A stretch of 64,000 nt of DNA from Stercorarius parasiticus (lineage: Eukaryota > Chordata > Aves > Charadriiformes > Stercorariidae), in assembly GCA_013396915.1 (NCBI GenBank), contig VWZL01000312.1, positions 1 to 64,000 on the forward strand. The letters run 5' to 3'. A model generated the notes under the pieces. The model worked only from the letters and a program-made list of their open reading frames with translations. It searched no databases and had not been told where the DNA came from. Within the stretch, counting starts at the first letter, position 1. Every line of letters starts with the position of its first letter. The translations under genes and the position numbers were made by a program. Shown in pieces: positions 12,607 through 27,200 of the stretch.

Positions 12607-12822
12607 AAACCAAAGCAGTGCCCCCGATGGCAGTCCCCTCCACCCAGTGAGGTCACCTAGTTTCTATTCTGTGAAAGAAGGGGAAGTGGAATCACACTCA
12701 GTTTAAGAGAAACTCACTCCTTAGGAGTCTGTAATTGATTTCACATTTCAAAGTGTGAAGTTCTGCTTTGAGTTTCATTAACCAACAAACAGACTGGTCA
12801 CTTACTTTAAAAAGGCAAGGTA

Positions 12823-12828
12823 TTTATT
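12823..12828 (-). terminator. Candidate distal poly(A) signal of MTMR8
   Basis: A canonical AATAAA on the minus strand (TTTATT on plus) sits in an A/T-rich patch about 5.4 kb beyond the MTMR8 stop. It is followed on the minus strand by T-rich and GT-containing sequence (ACTTTAAA then GTAAGTGACC). A second minus-strand AATAAA lies at 15194-15189. Which one is used cannot be decided from sequence alone. Confidence 0.3.
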
Positions 12829-15800
12829 TTTGTAGGGAATAAAAATAAACTGTAATACAAGTGAGACTTCCTGGAACAAATACATGTAGAGAAAAGACAC
12901 AGCGCTCCTCTAAACGTGGTACAATTATTGTGTTTGTTTTCTTTTTAAGCAGTGCATTACCTACAATGCGTTACGTGTATACAGCCATCACAGCACATTC
13001 AAGAACAAGGGGCTTCATCATCCACAATTTTATACAACTGTCCTTCAACAGTTACACTGACAGAAACAGTGACTGACTTACAGAAACAGCAAAAACATTT
13101 ACAATTTTCAGCTGAGTACTACACACAACTCCAGGTACGTTCCTACAAAGAGCAGTCTGTGGATAACAGAAGTACACGTGTGTGCTCAGTTACGTGTCAC
13201 TACATCCAGTGCTACAAGTTATTCCAGTAGTACGCTGCTACATTAAATACAGACGCATACACATAGATAAACGATAGGAGAAGAGATATAGGTCAACCAG
13301 TTTAACCTACCCTCGTTCTGCATTGCTTTTGTAGTTCAGAGACGCCAAAGGGACGCAGCGCTGCGCAGCAAAACACTCTCCCTAACAAATGACACCGACT
13401 GCAGTCGGCACCAACCTGGCTGCTCTTGGTGCTTATGAAAACATGTACTTTAACATCACCAGGTTTGGGACACTCTTCATCTAATTAGTCAAGTGCTGTG
13501 TACTAATTAAAACAAAACTACTACATTCAGAACAGATTGTTCCCCCCACGCTGCCCCAAGGCACGGGAAGTGCCTCTATGTGCAAGAGGGACAGCAAGTA
13601 AACAAGGAATAACTGTGTTAGGTCCGTACAGGTGACCCCAGCACTCAAGGCAGGTGGTGGGGAAGGGGAGAAGAGCAAAACAGCAGACACATCTTGAATT
13701 CTCCTGGTCAGATTCATTACCAAACAGTGCCAAGAAACAATCCCTTTGGGGGAGCAACCGTCAGGCACTGATGCTGCCCAAAGACCAGTTTTGCCAGAAA
13801 GGGAACTGCAGTGGCGTCTGGCACAAGAGCCCTTTAAATGCTTTCCCTGCAGGTGCTCCAGCTTTGCTAGATGCAAGGGAAGGGTGCTTTCTGAGCTCCA
13901 AACCCAATGGAAACACCAGACACGGGGCACTTCAACATGGAGATTCCCAGCTGTAACCCAACAAGGTCTGATCCCGGGAAGCTCGGCGCACCTTTAGCTC
14001 CCAGCAAGGCTCCCTCCCCAGGGCAGAAGCCCACAGAAGCAAACAGCAGCTTACCAGCCAGTCTTCTCCACCCTAGTCAGGGTGGCTTTATGTCAGCACC
14101 CACATAGCAGGTGGATTTTTCTTCTAAGCACTTAGATGAAAGGCATTCACGAAGAGCAGGAACAGAATATGCAGCTAGAAGTATATTATACCTATAGGCT
14201 TTAATAAACTGCTTTTTCTCTCCCATGAAAGAGGGCCAATGAGACCACGACATCTATGGTCAAACCAATTATTTCTTTTTCTGTAAAGCAAACAGCACCC
14301 ATTGGATTTTCTCTACCACAGGCGACAACTGCAAAACAAAATACAATTTAAGAATCCAGCATTGTGAAGTTCACATTAAGACAATTCAAGTAGAGAAATA
14401 AAGCTACACGAGTCCCTCTTTACTTCAAAAGGAATAGCTTTAACACTGAATATACAGGCACTTGCCCACTGCAGAGCTATGCCTGCTTGCAGCAAGAGAC
14501 ACTATGTACAGCCACGAAACCATGATACCTTGGGGCATCTCGGCAAAGCAAGAGGCGCTCCAGGAAAGGAAGAGTTTTACACAGAGCCCACCTGCAGCAA
14601 CATAGGATCCCTCCTCCCTCCCAGTTCTCCCAGTCAGAGGGATCCAAGCAGAAAGCAGCAAGTTGCATTGTTCTCTTAACAGCTCCAAATAGAAAACAGT
14701 ATTCGTGACTTCACAACGCGTGGATGCTCCACTAGGAATAAACAAGTCATAGTAACTTTTCACCTAGACAGAAGATTTCCTACATAAAAAACTACGTAAC
14801 AGCTTTTAGATTTCCTGTAACACTTTTACGGAACACAAACCAAGTCCCCCACCGCTATCAGCACGGCACTCCGAACGAGGGAACGCTGGCTTTCTGCCAG
14901 GCTCTGGGAAGCCACACTGGTCTAAGCAAAGACCTGAGCACTCGCTGCAGAGCTTTGAACAGATTTTCATTTTTGGTCTTAACATACACAAGAGTTCCCA
15001 TCAAAACTAAAAAGCTTCTGGCTACTCGCTTTTCACACAAATAATCTCATGGAAAGCCAGGAAACCCTGGAATATTTTCCAGCTCTGTAAATCTACAGCA
15101 CCAGCATGAATGATTTTTAATATGTTGTAGACTTCGACCAAGTCTGGATATATTAAATCCAAGAGGTTTAAAAAGACAGACCATTAATTTTATTTTTTTG
15201 CTAGGTTGTGCCTTTCAGAGTATAAACATCCATTGTTTTGTTACTGAAGTCAAAAGCAGCAAGATTACAACAAGCCTACTAATACTTTCAGTGTATGGAG
15301 TAATCTTTTCATGGTTATATGCACCTGTAGTAATATTGTAGTCAAGAGGGATTTGTGGAGATGTCAGTGTCATGTTTTAGGGATAAGCAAAGATTACTGT
15401 ACTTTTTTCAAGGTAATCTATGGTAATTCAAAAGACAAGGCAATGTGTAAACATTTATAGAAACCTCTGCAAAATGTTTTTATACAGTGATAACCAGTGG
15501 CATGTCTAAATCCTTCAGTAGTCAGTCAAAATTCTCTACAATTCTGTATCTCTAATTTTCATTAGAGAACACATTAAAAGAACTGATGACATCTGGAATA
15601 ACTGGTCCTAGAAAGCGCCTGTCTTGGTCTCATTCACCATTTTAGATTTCTCTATTTAAGAAGCCATACATACTATCCACTAGACTCTTCTACCACCTAG
15701 AAAGAAAAGCCGGGGTTGATCTATCCATCCATATGAAACAGGCCCCAAACTGAAAAGTGCACATGTGAAATTGAGCTTCCACACTACAGAGAGGCAAAGG

Positions 15801-18207
15801 GAAGTCATCTCCCCAGCGTCCTCCAGGCAAAGCTACAGCAGATTCCGAACCCTGGCTATCCAGAGCAGCTGGATTAAGATGTAGGGCACAATCTCTTTGC
15901 TTGAGGAATACATGGATATGGCAAACTTAAAAAGCTAGCAGATTATCTAAATTAATATGAGGAATTTAGCAGATCTCTTTTTAGGACCAGAGAGACTCAC
16001 CTTGAGATTAAGAAAAGATGCATTCAGAAATGTGCGTCCTTCAAAATAAAATACACAGCTGTTGCATGGCGCAGTATTTTTGATAGGTACCCACACAACA
16101 AATTTCAAATATCTTCTGCTTAAGCATGTCTGGTTCAGTATTTTACGGACTTAGCTCTTAAATCAATTGCACACTGCAATGCTCTCACTCCTACGTTGAA
16201 AACAACTATCTTTTTTTAAACTACTTAAACATTACTTGCTTTAAGATTAAAAAACCTGCAACGTTAAAAAAAAGTTTCTCTTTGCCATTCTAGGCATTGA
16301 AGAAACTCTGTTCTCAGGTATTGCCCTTTTTCCTTGGGCCTCTTGATATGCTTAATAAAAATATGTATTTTCTTATGTAAAGTGAGACACTCAGGGGAGT
16401 TTGTTTGGGTGGTTTTTTCCCCCTTTTCTACTTTAATCTTGAACACTGAAACTAACCTAGTCATTTCACCATAGGTTACAAGCATATGAACAATGGCTAC
16501 TCCATTTTACAATGCTGTAATGGAATGTTTCTACTTTTCACTGTAGATTGGGAGGGCTAACTTAGGAAATATTTTCAGTTTGTTTCAAAATTTCATAAAA
16601 GAGAAAAACTGATTTTAATACCTAATGGCAGCATCGAACTTAAACAATAGGATCCAAAAGAAAGCAGAAAAGCATCTTGAATTAAGCAGCACAAAGGGAC
16701 TCTGCAATTAAGCACATTTATAGAAGCTTGTCCAGAAGAACAAGGACTGTGGAACAGCTTTCCTGGGCCATCCATTTCCCCGGGGAGACAAGCACTTGTT
16801 TCTTCACAAGGCTTCTGTATAAATGAATGTGTGTCTCCATTTTAAAGCTGCAACTTTAAACTAGTATCTCCAGCTGACATTACTGTAGGTCAAAGAAACT
16901 AAGTAGTGGTAACAAGCGCTGGAGCAAGTCCAAGCTGGAGCCACAGCCACGAGCCAAGATGTCCCCTTCTTGTTCCAATAAGGGGTCGCATCCCAACGTA
17001 CATTTTGTCACCGGCTTCACAAAATTACAAAGTTCATTGCCACGACAAATACCATTCATCTCCCCAGGTCTTGACAGCACAGACAAAATACCTCCAAGGT
17101 TCATGTAATTTTAACATCCAAGATAACATTGACTATCATCACTCAGCACGTGACATGAAGTAATCGTTTTAGGCCCCATTTCAATAATAGAACATACGTC
17201 ATCTTTAATTACTGCCTCATCGATGGATGCGAGGAAAGCACATCAATTCCAGCTTAGAACAGAGTTACTCTCTTGCTTCAATTTAACCAAGACCATAAAA
17301 CAAGAGAGAAAAATTCCGTATCAATTTTTTTTCCTGTCTTTTCTCATTTCTAATCCTCCCTCTGTCAAAAATTCATGTGTTACAGGCCATCTTTGTGGCT
17401 TGCTGCACTCTCACTATCAGTAAATGTATTCCATAAAAGGTTGGCTTAGAAAGAAGCTACTAAACTCAGGGGATCGGCAAAGAACCTGGAGAAGCCATCA
17501 GCAGATAAAAAAAAACCTTCTTTAAAAATACTGACTACAAAGACCAAGAACTACACTCTACATACACTACCATAATAAAAATAGTACATTGCGTGGCTAG
17601 ACATTAAAACGTTCTCCATAAAAAGGCACAGGGGGGTGTTTTTGTTTAATATGCATAAGAAACAAAAATTAATCACTTCTGCCACAAGGTGAGGGTCCAT
17701 GCAGAGATTCATTCACAGCTAAAAAAAGATTATTTCCTTTTTTTTCGTCATTTTAAGATGAACTGAAATTTTTAAATCATTTTAAGATGACCTTGCACCA
17801 GCACTGCTAATAAATGGACTGCATCTGTCCTACTCCACTTACAAACACTGCGCAAGTCCTAAGCCCCACGTTAATTGGTCAAGATTTCTTTCAGCTTGAA
17901 ATACCAGTACTGGCCGGCAGTCATAAACCTTAAACACACATCGTGTTTCCACTGAAAAATAAGGTTTACACTGACTCAGGGTAGCCTTCTGGGCAGCTCT
18001 GTACACATCTTCATCACTGCAGCTGCAAAACGATGGAACCAAACCAAACGCAGACTGTCTTCCGTACAGCGAGCACAGCTCCCTGCAAACACACGTACTC
18101 ACACTTAGCTGGAAATGGTTCGGGGGTCTGCACCCTGACGGGGACACAGCTCCCTGATGCCTCACCACCACATCACCTGGGTTACGGAACACAGTTCTCC
18201 GAGCTGA
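12829..18207 (-). other. Possible long 3' UTR of MTMR8
   Basis: This stretch follows the MTMR8 stop codon directly. It is AT-rich, without recognisable coding or transposon sequence. Minus-strand frames such as 13481-13930 show no domain. Two copies of TCATTTTAAGATGA lie at 17748-17761 and 17777-17790. I infer 3' UTR plus downstream flank; the true transcript end is unknown. Confidence 0.35.
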
Positions 18208-21200
18208 TCAGTGGTGCTGAGGCTTTCCATCCTTGGCTTCAGAGTCTAACACGTCAATGGTGTCACTGTGATCACAGAGGTCCTGGTGATGAAACAGGTT
18301 CTCTTTGTTCCTTTGGTCCACATCTGACAGAGCATCCATATCCCCTGCTGAGGCGCCGTTACTCAACACGGGAGGCAGATCCCCTTCGTAATCCTGAGGG
18401 GTGTTGAGCATCGGTGTTTTTGAAACAGCATGTCCTACTTTAGATAAGGAGCAAGCTTCACTGGGCAAAGGACCATCAAGGAAAGGAAGTTTCTACACAA
18501 ATAAAGAGACATTAAAAAAAATTAATGAAAGCTATTATTCCCAGATGTCAGAGATATACAAAACCAACTGTCAACATAATAGTCCCGTGTCAGGGCCTCT
18601 TTTTCAGCTCTGTAATCCAGCATTAAAGTACACGGGCATAGATCCTTACATGTTTGATACAAACATCATTATTAATTAATAAAACTAAAGTTTTCAGCAT
18701 TCACATTAACCTAGCAAAGGACACCGACAGATCTTCTCACTGGTATATTTTTAGATGACTCTCCCACTACTGTATTTTTAGGGGTTTTTACGTTTGTGTT
18801 TTGGTTTTATTTAATACACATAGAAAGGATATTGCAAGTAGAACCTTGACCACAAAGAAAAGCTACGCTTGTTTCAGGCAGCTGCACAGGATTTTGGTGG
18901 GATGAGCCTGGCTGGACACCAGGTGCCCATCGAGCCGCTCTATCACTCCCCTACTCAGCAGGACAGAGGAGAGAAAATAAGATGGAAAGAAACGCTTGTG
19001 GGTCAAGATAAAGGCAGTTTAATAAAGCACAAGCAAAGGCTGTGCATGGAAGCAAAGGAAAATAAAAGATTTATTCTCTACTTCTGATCAACAGGAGATG
19101 TCCGGCCACTTCCCAGCAAGAAGGGCCTCAGTACATGTAGTGGTTGCTCCAGAAGACAAATGTCGTAATAACAAATCCCCCCCCCCCCCCACTTCCTTTC
19201 TCTTAGCTTGTATTGCTGAGCAGACATCATATGGTACGGAATATTCCTTTGGTCAGTTCGGGTCAGCTGCCCCGGCTGTGTCACGTCCCAAGATCTTGCC
19301 CATCCCCAGCCCACTGACCTTTGGGGGCAAGGGGGGGAATGCTGGAGAGACAGCCCCGATGCTGTGGAGCACTGCTCAGTAGCAGCCAAAGCACCGGGGT
19401 GTTAGCAACACCTTTCTGGTTACCCATACACAGCACCATGAGGGCTGCTAGGGGGAAAATCACCTCCAGCCCAGCCAGACCCAGTACATATGGAAACACA
19501 AAACTACAGCACTTCAAAAGTCAACATGACTATCTACCTCCCTCCCCACCCCAGTCTTGCACTGCCAAGATAGATATCTACACCTTCATATAAACAGAGC
19601 TCTCTGGGGAATCTGATCAGAACTGACCAAACCGTGAAGAGTGTTGCTGTTTACTTTATTCTGGGTTGAAGAAGAGAAATTGGTTATTCTGGACACAAGA
19701 TCTCTGCCCTCCAATAGCACAGAACACAAATAGTAAGTGTGCAAGACTCCCCATCTTGTTTCAGCAAAGTATTTCAAATTCAAAGTAGCCACTTTTAGAG
19801 GGTAATTCAGACTACACGATCCAGTTACATTTTGGCCATTACATGAAAGCCAACTTAAGTAACTCAACTGTTTTAATACCTGGTTGATCATCAGTTTTTC
19901 CAACGTGTCTTGTGAATGAGAAGGTGGAAAAGAAAAACGTGGGGACAAGTTGAAAACAAGAATATTTTTTTATATTCATATTATTTGGGGGTGGGAACCA
20001 GACCCATTCCCCATTCTTTTCTTCTCTCCCTCTCCTTTGAAGTTTGCTGCAAGTGGAGTTGAGACCCAGATGTTCTCTTAACACCTGTTTTATTTAGAGA
20101 ATCACAAGCCTGCAACAGAACTTGACTCAACAGAGCTTTTACCTAGCAGATGAGAATTTTGGGTAATCAAACCTATTTATTACAGCAATGTCATTTAACC
20201 TTTCATTTTGCCTAGCTCTGCCCAACATGTTGAAGCAATTGTTCAGTGCCAATGTTCAATCCCAGTTATATGTGCTAAAACCATCATGTGATTTTAAATA
20301 TTATTAAGATTCAGGACTCACATTTTCCAGTTCAGATGCACTGTCCTCCAGTTTCATCTTCTGGCTCATGCAGCTTAGCAGATGATCCAAAACACACTGT
20401 TTTGGATGCATTCCTTTGTCAAAGCGATTATACATCCCACACCAAAACCTCAAGAACAGGGCAAGAAGAGAAAATTAGGCGGTCGATTGTACAACAAACT
20501 AGATGCTGCTTAAGAAAAAAAGTTTTCAAACTGAGATTAGTAATGGATTTTTAAAAACTGCCACAGCCTTGCATTATAAAATTCAGTATCAGTGAGCAAA
20601 TTCTCATGAAGTTCAGAAAAGCTTCTGAGAATTTAATTACTTCTGCCTTATAATCCACGTGCACTGGCAGTGCGTATTAGCATAAAATGAAAATACACTT
20701 TTTTTTTCTATAGCAGACTCACTGAAGGATTGGGCAGTTCACCTTCAAGTCCTCAGTTTGCCCTACCTCCCTACTTTTATTAAAACACTTTGCCCGCCAG
20801 TAACCACGCACAGCTCTTAAAAATACATTTGCATTCCTCCCTGTCTCAACAGGGAACAGGAATGAGCCAGAAACAAAGCAGAACTAACCACTTCAGCTCT
20901 AACACTCTGGGCAAGCAAATAGACATGGCAACAAGAAATCCCTTCTTGTGAAAGCCACCCTGACTGCATAATTCTGGGTGTGACTGGCCACTGAAATTCC
21001 TGTTTTAAAAAGACTTCCTTAATATATATTAAAAAGGAGGAAAGGAGGAACTTTCTTTAACAATTGCCTACCACATCACATAAATTTGACAGAGCAAGCA
21101 AGCAGGGTGTGTGTGTGTGGTCTGTCTACACATCTGGAGTTCTTTTCCTTGCTTTTCCCCACCCTCTTTATCAACACCAAAGAAAAAATATTATTTTTAA

Positions 21201-24200
21201 TTACAGTACCTGCACTAATTTAGCAATTACCTTTGCACTACCACTCTCAGTTTATGGATGAGGAATGAAGGGGAAAGGTAAAGCAAACCATGCTAATCAG
21301 TGAAAATTTATTAAACCTGAATTACCAGCCTACATTGCAATGAAAGAAATGTTTCCCCATCTTCCCCTTCTTAAATAAACAACTTACTGGAAACTGAAAG
21401 GTAGAGTGTTTGGTTGAAGCTCTTTGTAAGCTGTAAATCCCCTGTACAAAGGATTTCTCAATTCCTGCTTCTTCTGTAAGAGGAAAGGCCACAGAGAATG
21501 GGTCTTCTCAAAGATTCTGTTAATTACAAATAACATGTAATCACTAAAAAGAAAAAGAATCAAGTGGGTTAGTAACACTAGTTGTTCTCAGTAGAATTAG
21601 ATTGAGGGAGCTAAGAGTTATCTTTGCACACTGATTAATTTCATAAACACAAGATACATCACTGAGGAATATATAATCATTTAAAATGGACACTATCCAG
21701 TCCACAAGGGGGTATCTGCAAGTTATTACTGTGGTCCAAATTAAATCATCTGTCTTCGGGGATATAATTAGCGTAGAATTCTTTTTCACACTGTAGAACA
21801 TAAGCATCTATCAAGACAACGTTACCCTTAACCAATCTACAGCTACATTAAAACCACAAGCAAACACAACTTGCCCTTTTTCTGACATTTAAAGTGACTT
21901 CTAGACTGTTGGCTCTATAAATGGCCAACTCACTTGAGATCCTCACGATCCTTATGACAGGTCCCAAGGAAGTTGCCAAACTGGCAGGAGTAGACATGGT
22001 CATGGATTTCAAGAAGGAAACGCTCATTAAACTCAAAGGCGCACGGGAACTGCTGCATGAGCTGCCAGACGCATTCAACGAACTGAGTGAAGACAGGGGA
22101 TACTTCTTTGGGGTCACCACACAAATGGCCACACCTAGAGAGAAGCAAACAAAACAGGGTTAAATCCTGTGTCACCCAACAACAAAAAGAATCCCCTCTC
22201 CATTAAACAACTGGGAAGTTTTCTTCACTACTAGAATGAGTCAGGAAAAAAACCCACGTAGTTTATCTTACAGCAACTATATGTTAAGGCGTGCTACCCT
22301 CAGCATTACTTGTTCTCCATGGGTACCTGGTAGGAGTGACAAGAATTGTGTGATGTCCCTTTCTCTAAAGTAAAATTAGCAATGGAAGAGCCAACATAAC
22401 AGACTTGGAAGCATCAGAATAAGTATTTGTGAAATAGGAATCTTTGAGCCTATGCTATGATGTTAGCACAAGGGAAAACAGGCAATAGTCTCCAAAAACC
22501 ACCTATTGCTCAAATATAAGAAACCAATGCTAGCCCTTAATTGGGGGGAAAAGGTTGACATTAGTGGGATTCCGTCTGCCTGCCAGGAATAGTAAGAAAC
22601 AGTGAGGGGGAAGAGAAAGTGTCCTCTGATGTTCCATGGATGTGAGAGTATTTTATGGTGCAGGCATAGCCACAACGGGCAGCAACAGTAGGAACAAACT
22701 GATTTTGCTCCAAACGGACACCAAGAATGAAATCCTGGTAGGCAATTACTTGAAGAAGAAGCCTCAAAGAAAACCTCAAAACAAGAATCAAAAAAATATT
22801 TGTACAGCTTTAGATGAAGTTCAGAAAAACCCTACTGGTTCTGCAACAATCTAGCCAGGGATCTATTAATGTTCGTTACAACTCATCACAAAAGAAAAAG
22901 CAAGCAGAAAAGGAATGACTGCATTTTTGGAAAGCAGCCACTCTATTGTACTGTAATGACTGTTCTTTCTTATGAGAAAAAACTAGGGGCAGAATCCTTC
23001 TTTTCTAAGAAGGGATACAACTTGGAAACTCCCAGAAAGGAACAAGACATCCTCAAACTTCAGTGGAAAAATAAAGTAAAATTCCTTATGACAGATCTAG
23101 CTGATCAAATCCCAGTTCCTGGTTCTGCAATTCTAACCTCAAGACCCTGAGCAGCATCATGGAGGAGGAGCAACTTCCCTCAGAACTAAGGCATCTGCCA
23201 CCACTACGAGAGGAATGATTTTATCTACTGGAATAAAAGTTCATATTGTCAGTCAATGCTGAAATACGTGTCTCAAGTACTTTTTGTATCCATTGCCAAG
23301 TTCTCTCATATTTGCAACAATCCTTTAATAGAACAAAAGTATTTACTTTCGGTCTTAAAGCGAGAAAGGTGAAAAGAGTCCCTAAAGAAGTGGAAATAAT
23401 GACCACAGAACATTTCTTTAGCCAATAACGACCAAACAGCAGTTTATCTTCAATCGCTTCTTCTTATATACCAGTTTAAGGGTGGGCATATGCTTATTTT
23501 CTTTTACTGAAAAGGAAAGCTTTAAGGAATATACATGCTTTAAGGAAACAGATTTGTTTTATTATTAAAAACAGGAATCGGTTTCACTTCAAGAACAAAG
23601 CTTCAATTTTAACAAGCTAGTATCCCTGAACACACTGGTCCCTTCCCTCCTTGCATTCTTTTGGACCACCTCAGTTTCTAATTTCTGTAACATAAATATA
23701 GCAAGTAGTAATTCAAGGTAAAATCCCTACTAGATGCAGGCTATTGATTACAGGAATGACAGCATTTTTAATCTGCCTAGAGAATGAAGGTCAAATTGGG
23801 TTTTAGCACTCTGTTGGGCTAAAGTTTATGCTTTGAACTTGGTGAAAGTCCTGAAAAACATTAGCTGAGATTTTCTTCCAGGAGATGACTGCAGAAGAGT
23901 TAACAAATCTTGCCAAGAACATTAGCACTCCTCATAAGATATCACTGTGATTTTACAGGTAGGAAACTCAGAATTCAGAAGATTCATTCAAGACCGTATG
24001 GCTTTGTAAAGTAATGAAAAAAAGCACTGATGAAGTAACAACCCCAACAGATACTGGCTTTATGTCACCAACTCCAGTATTTTCTAAGTTTCTCTGTCCT
24101 GTACCTTCATTTAAATTTTTAACAGGAGTACATGAACCTGAAAGCACTATATTAGTTTCACGGCCAAGCCTTCACCCAGTCACTACACCCAAGGTAACAT

Positions 24201-27200
24201 GCTCCTCTTACCTGTGTGAAAACTTGTGGCCCATTGCAATCCACTCCTTTTCTATTAGAACCTGCAGTTTCAAAACAGGTTAAAAAGAGAGCATGACTTT
24301 GTTTAGAAAAAGCAAAATGAAGCCTCTGACGTTAAACTCTAAAAAGCTTAAAACCAATGCTACCTGCTGATGCTACTGTTACGACTATATCCACAGAAGT
24401 CAATGAAAATACTAGTAGTGATTTATGGATTACAGTTATCCGCAGTTACCAGTCCAACGTCACTGTTGGAATCAGAAGTTATTTCAAGCAAGTCTAGTAC
24501 TATTTTGAGGGAATTTCTATGTTGTTAAAATCATAAAATATAAACACACTGAGGTAAAAGAATTAACAGCTTAATATTACACTATGTACTGTTTAATTGG
24601 GAAGAGAGTAATGTGATATTCAGCAAAATAAATCAGCAGCTGGAATCCAACAGATGTTTAACACAGAAATGGGAATATAAAAGTACAGCTGTGTATTGAG
24701 GAGCTCAGAATGAAATCAGAAGAACTATATGGCTCTTTCTCTTTTAAATAGAATGCCTGTGCTATATATAAGAAAATAACAAGGAAGCAGTATTTTCCTT
24801 AAAAACATGCCTCGTAAGGAACCAAATGACTGATGCTGAATCCATTACTGGCCTTGCTGGGTCATATTTAAAGATCAATTCCTGATATCATCATCCAGAG
24901 ACTTACAAGAACCAACGGAAGGCAGAAATTCACAACAGTGGTGTTTCAAAAGTTAAGTTATATTGCTTTTCAAATTTGTCCATTCTTTACAGTTCTGTTG
25001 CATTTGTTTAGGAATAACCACTGTCATAGGAATTGTGCATATAAACCATTTGCTGAGAGGACAGACAAGGATTTGTCTGTTTTAGTTACCACTCCTGTTC
25101 CTAATCAGAATCACATTCCTTAGTTCATATAGAATTGTCCAGAGCACAACCAAACCCCACGCAGATGTTTCACACACTGATGTAATTTTAACTGTTAAAA
25201 GATTGCAGTATAATCCAGAAGCAAAAATAATAATAAAAGTAGCACGGTATGCAAGAAAACAGCCTTTGCAGTGCAACACACTGGAGGAGGCAAAGTGTGC
25301 GCTGTTCTGATTTCAGGGTTTCTTAAGGAACTCTTCTGAGAAAGAGCAGCAGCCTGTCTTCCAGGTATTTAACAAAAGGAGAGGAATGGAAAGATAACAT
25401 CACAGATTGCACTATATTTACACAGTGATGGCTTCAAATAAGAAAAAGCCTGCAGTAGAAGCAAACGGCCAAGTTCATGTATAATGGCTTTAAAAAGGGC
25501 CTTAAACGATGCACAGATTTTATGTGACATACAGGTTATATGCTATCCTGGGTACAAATCCTAGCAGATATGAGACCATTCACTACAACAGTCTTAAATG
25601 ACAAACTTCTTCACCACTTTTTTGTGGATTGCTGCCAGAGTTGCATCCTTTGCTCACTCATCGCTTGCCGAAATGTCTGATTAGCAGCTCTCATGTGGAC
25701 ATTCGAGGAAAAAAAGATTTGGGAATTGCAAGTCAACCCCTGCCGTTTTGTGCCCTTGCCATTCAGAGCAATTAAAGCTTGTTTATAGAATCAAAGCTGG
25801 TTTTATATAGGTCACCTACTGTTTGTTCCAGGAAGTGGCCTAAAACATTTAATTAGGGCCTGTTTACATTTCAAATCCAGGAAGCACTTCTTATTTTTGA
25901 AATTTCAACACTCATGTTCTTACCATGAAGCCTTTAAAAGTCCTATAAAATGGATCTAAGAGGAGGCTAGCGAGGGAGCAGACCTGTGCTGTGCGATCCC
26001 ACCCATCAGAGCAGTGGACTAACACGCTAGCTTTTTCATCTTTCACAGCCTGTGAAGGAGACAGACAGAATGGTTTAGCAGCTTTCTAGGTTGGTTACTG
26101 TAATTAAATGCTACCCCTTCATCTGCATTTACCTGACTGGCCTAAAACCCAAGGGGAAAATCTGTCATTTCTCATCGGGACCACGGAAATGCACCATTTC
26201 TGGGCACACAGCCATCAACCCATTGGAAACCCCAACTAGAATAAACTGCTATAGCGTGCCTTGTCAGCAACTCAGGCTGTCAAGAAACAAAGACCCTCTG
26301 ATCTCAAAACACTCAGTCTTCTGAAAGGCCAAGAATTCTCAGTCCCTTCTTCTGAGGAAAAGTTTGATGGATGAGTAAAGAATAATAATTGGACACACGG
26401 GGACTAGGAAATTATCAAGAAAAACTAGGAGAGCTCATCCCAACTTCCTCCCATATGGACACCTTCTTCCCTTTGTACTGGTGGCAGAAGAGAAACACAA
26501 AGTAGCTTCTTGCTTGTTACATGAAAAAACTTAAGAGAGAAAAGCCAACATTTACAGAAGGTCACTACTCTTCCCATGTGTTGCCTGCAAGCCCTTTACC
26601 ATTACTGCAGAGCCATGTGCCTTAGTGACTTCTCGCCTTTTGCCTGACCTGCAAAGCCACAAGATCTGCAGAAACGTGGTCTGCGTTCAATAATCAAAAT
26701 TAACAGTCCCCACATCATATAGAACCAGTAGAAAATAAACTGGCCTAAACAATCCCTCATTTAAAGCAGAGCAGATCAATAACTAATCAGCACAAGGTTA
26801 CAAGTTGTTTGCACTTCTAAATATGCATTATATAGAGGCATTTATAAAGGTAATTTATTCACATTCTGTGATTTTGTCTCAAATGAGTTCTAATAAAGCC
26901 CAGATAACTGCTTGTTACAATACAGTGAACAGGACAATGTCCCAACCCCTACGGCATTTCATTCAGGCCCAGGAAGCATCTAGGAGAGAGCCAGCTGGGT
27001 AACCCACTTCACGTTCTCCAACTGCAGGCTTGTTTTTGAGGCCATCCTGAATAGCAATGTTTTCCCACCTCTCTCCAGAGACAACTTCACAGTCTCAAAG
27101 CAGTCCCTAACAGACAAGTACATATTTTTTAATTTACCTGCAGGTTGGGGTACAATTTTACCTTGGCAAGAAAGACACCTGCATCCATCACAGCCTTAAT

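Larger units (their letters stand above)
18493..20321 (-). other. MTMR8: MTMR8 last intron
   Basis: Intron 13 (phase 0), donor AAT|GTGAGT, acceptor TGTGTAG. It hosts the solo LTR described separately. Apart from that element nothing is recognised. Confidence 0.9.

Noticed and set aside
13481..13930. 149-codon minus-strand frame
   Set aside because: It has no domain and lies inside the putative MTMR8 3' UTR; an overlapping plus frame is also open.
18895..19488. A full endogenous retrovirus around the LTR
   Set aside because: There is only one LTR and no internal coding sequence on either side. The flanks are ordinary MTMR8 intron.
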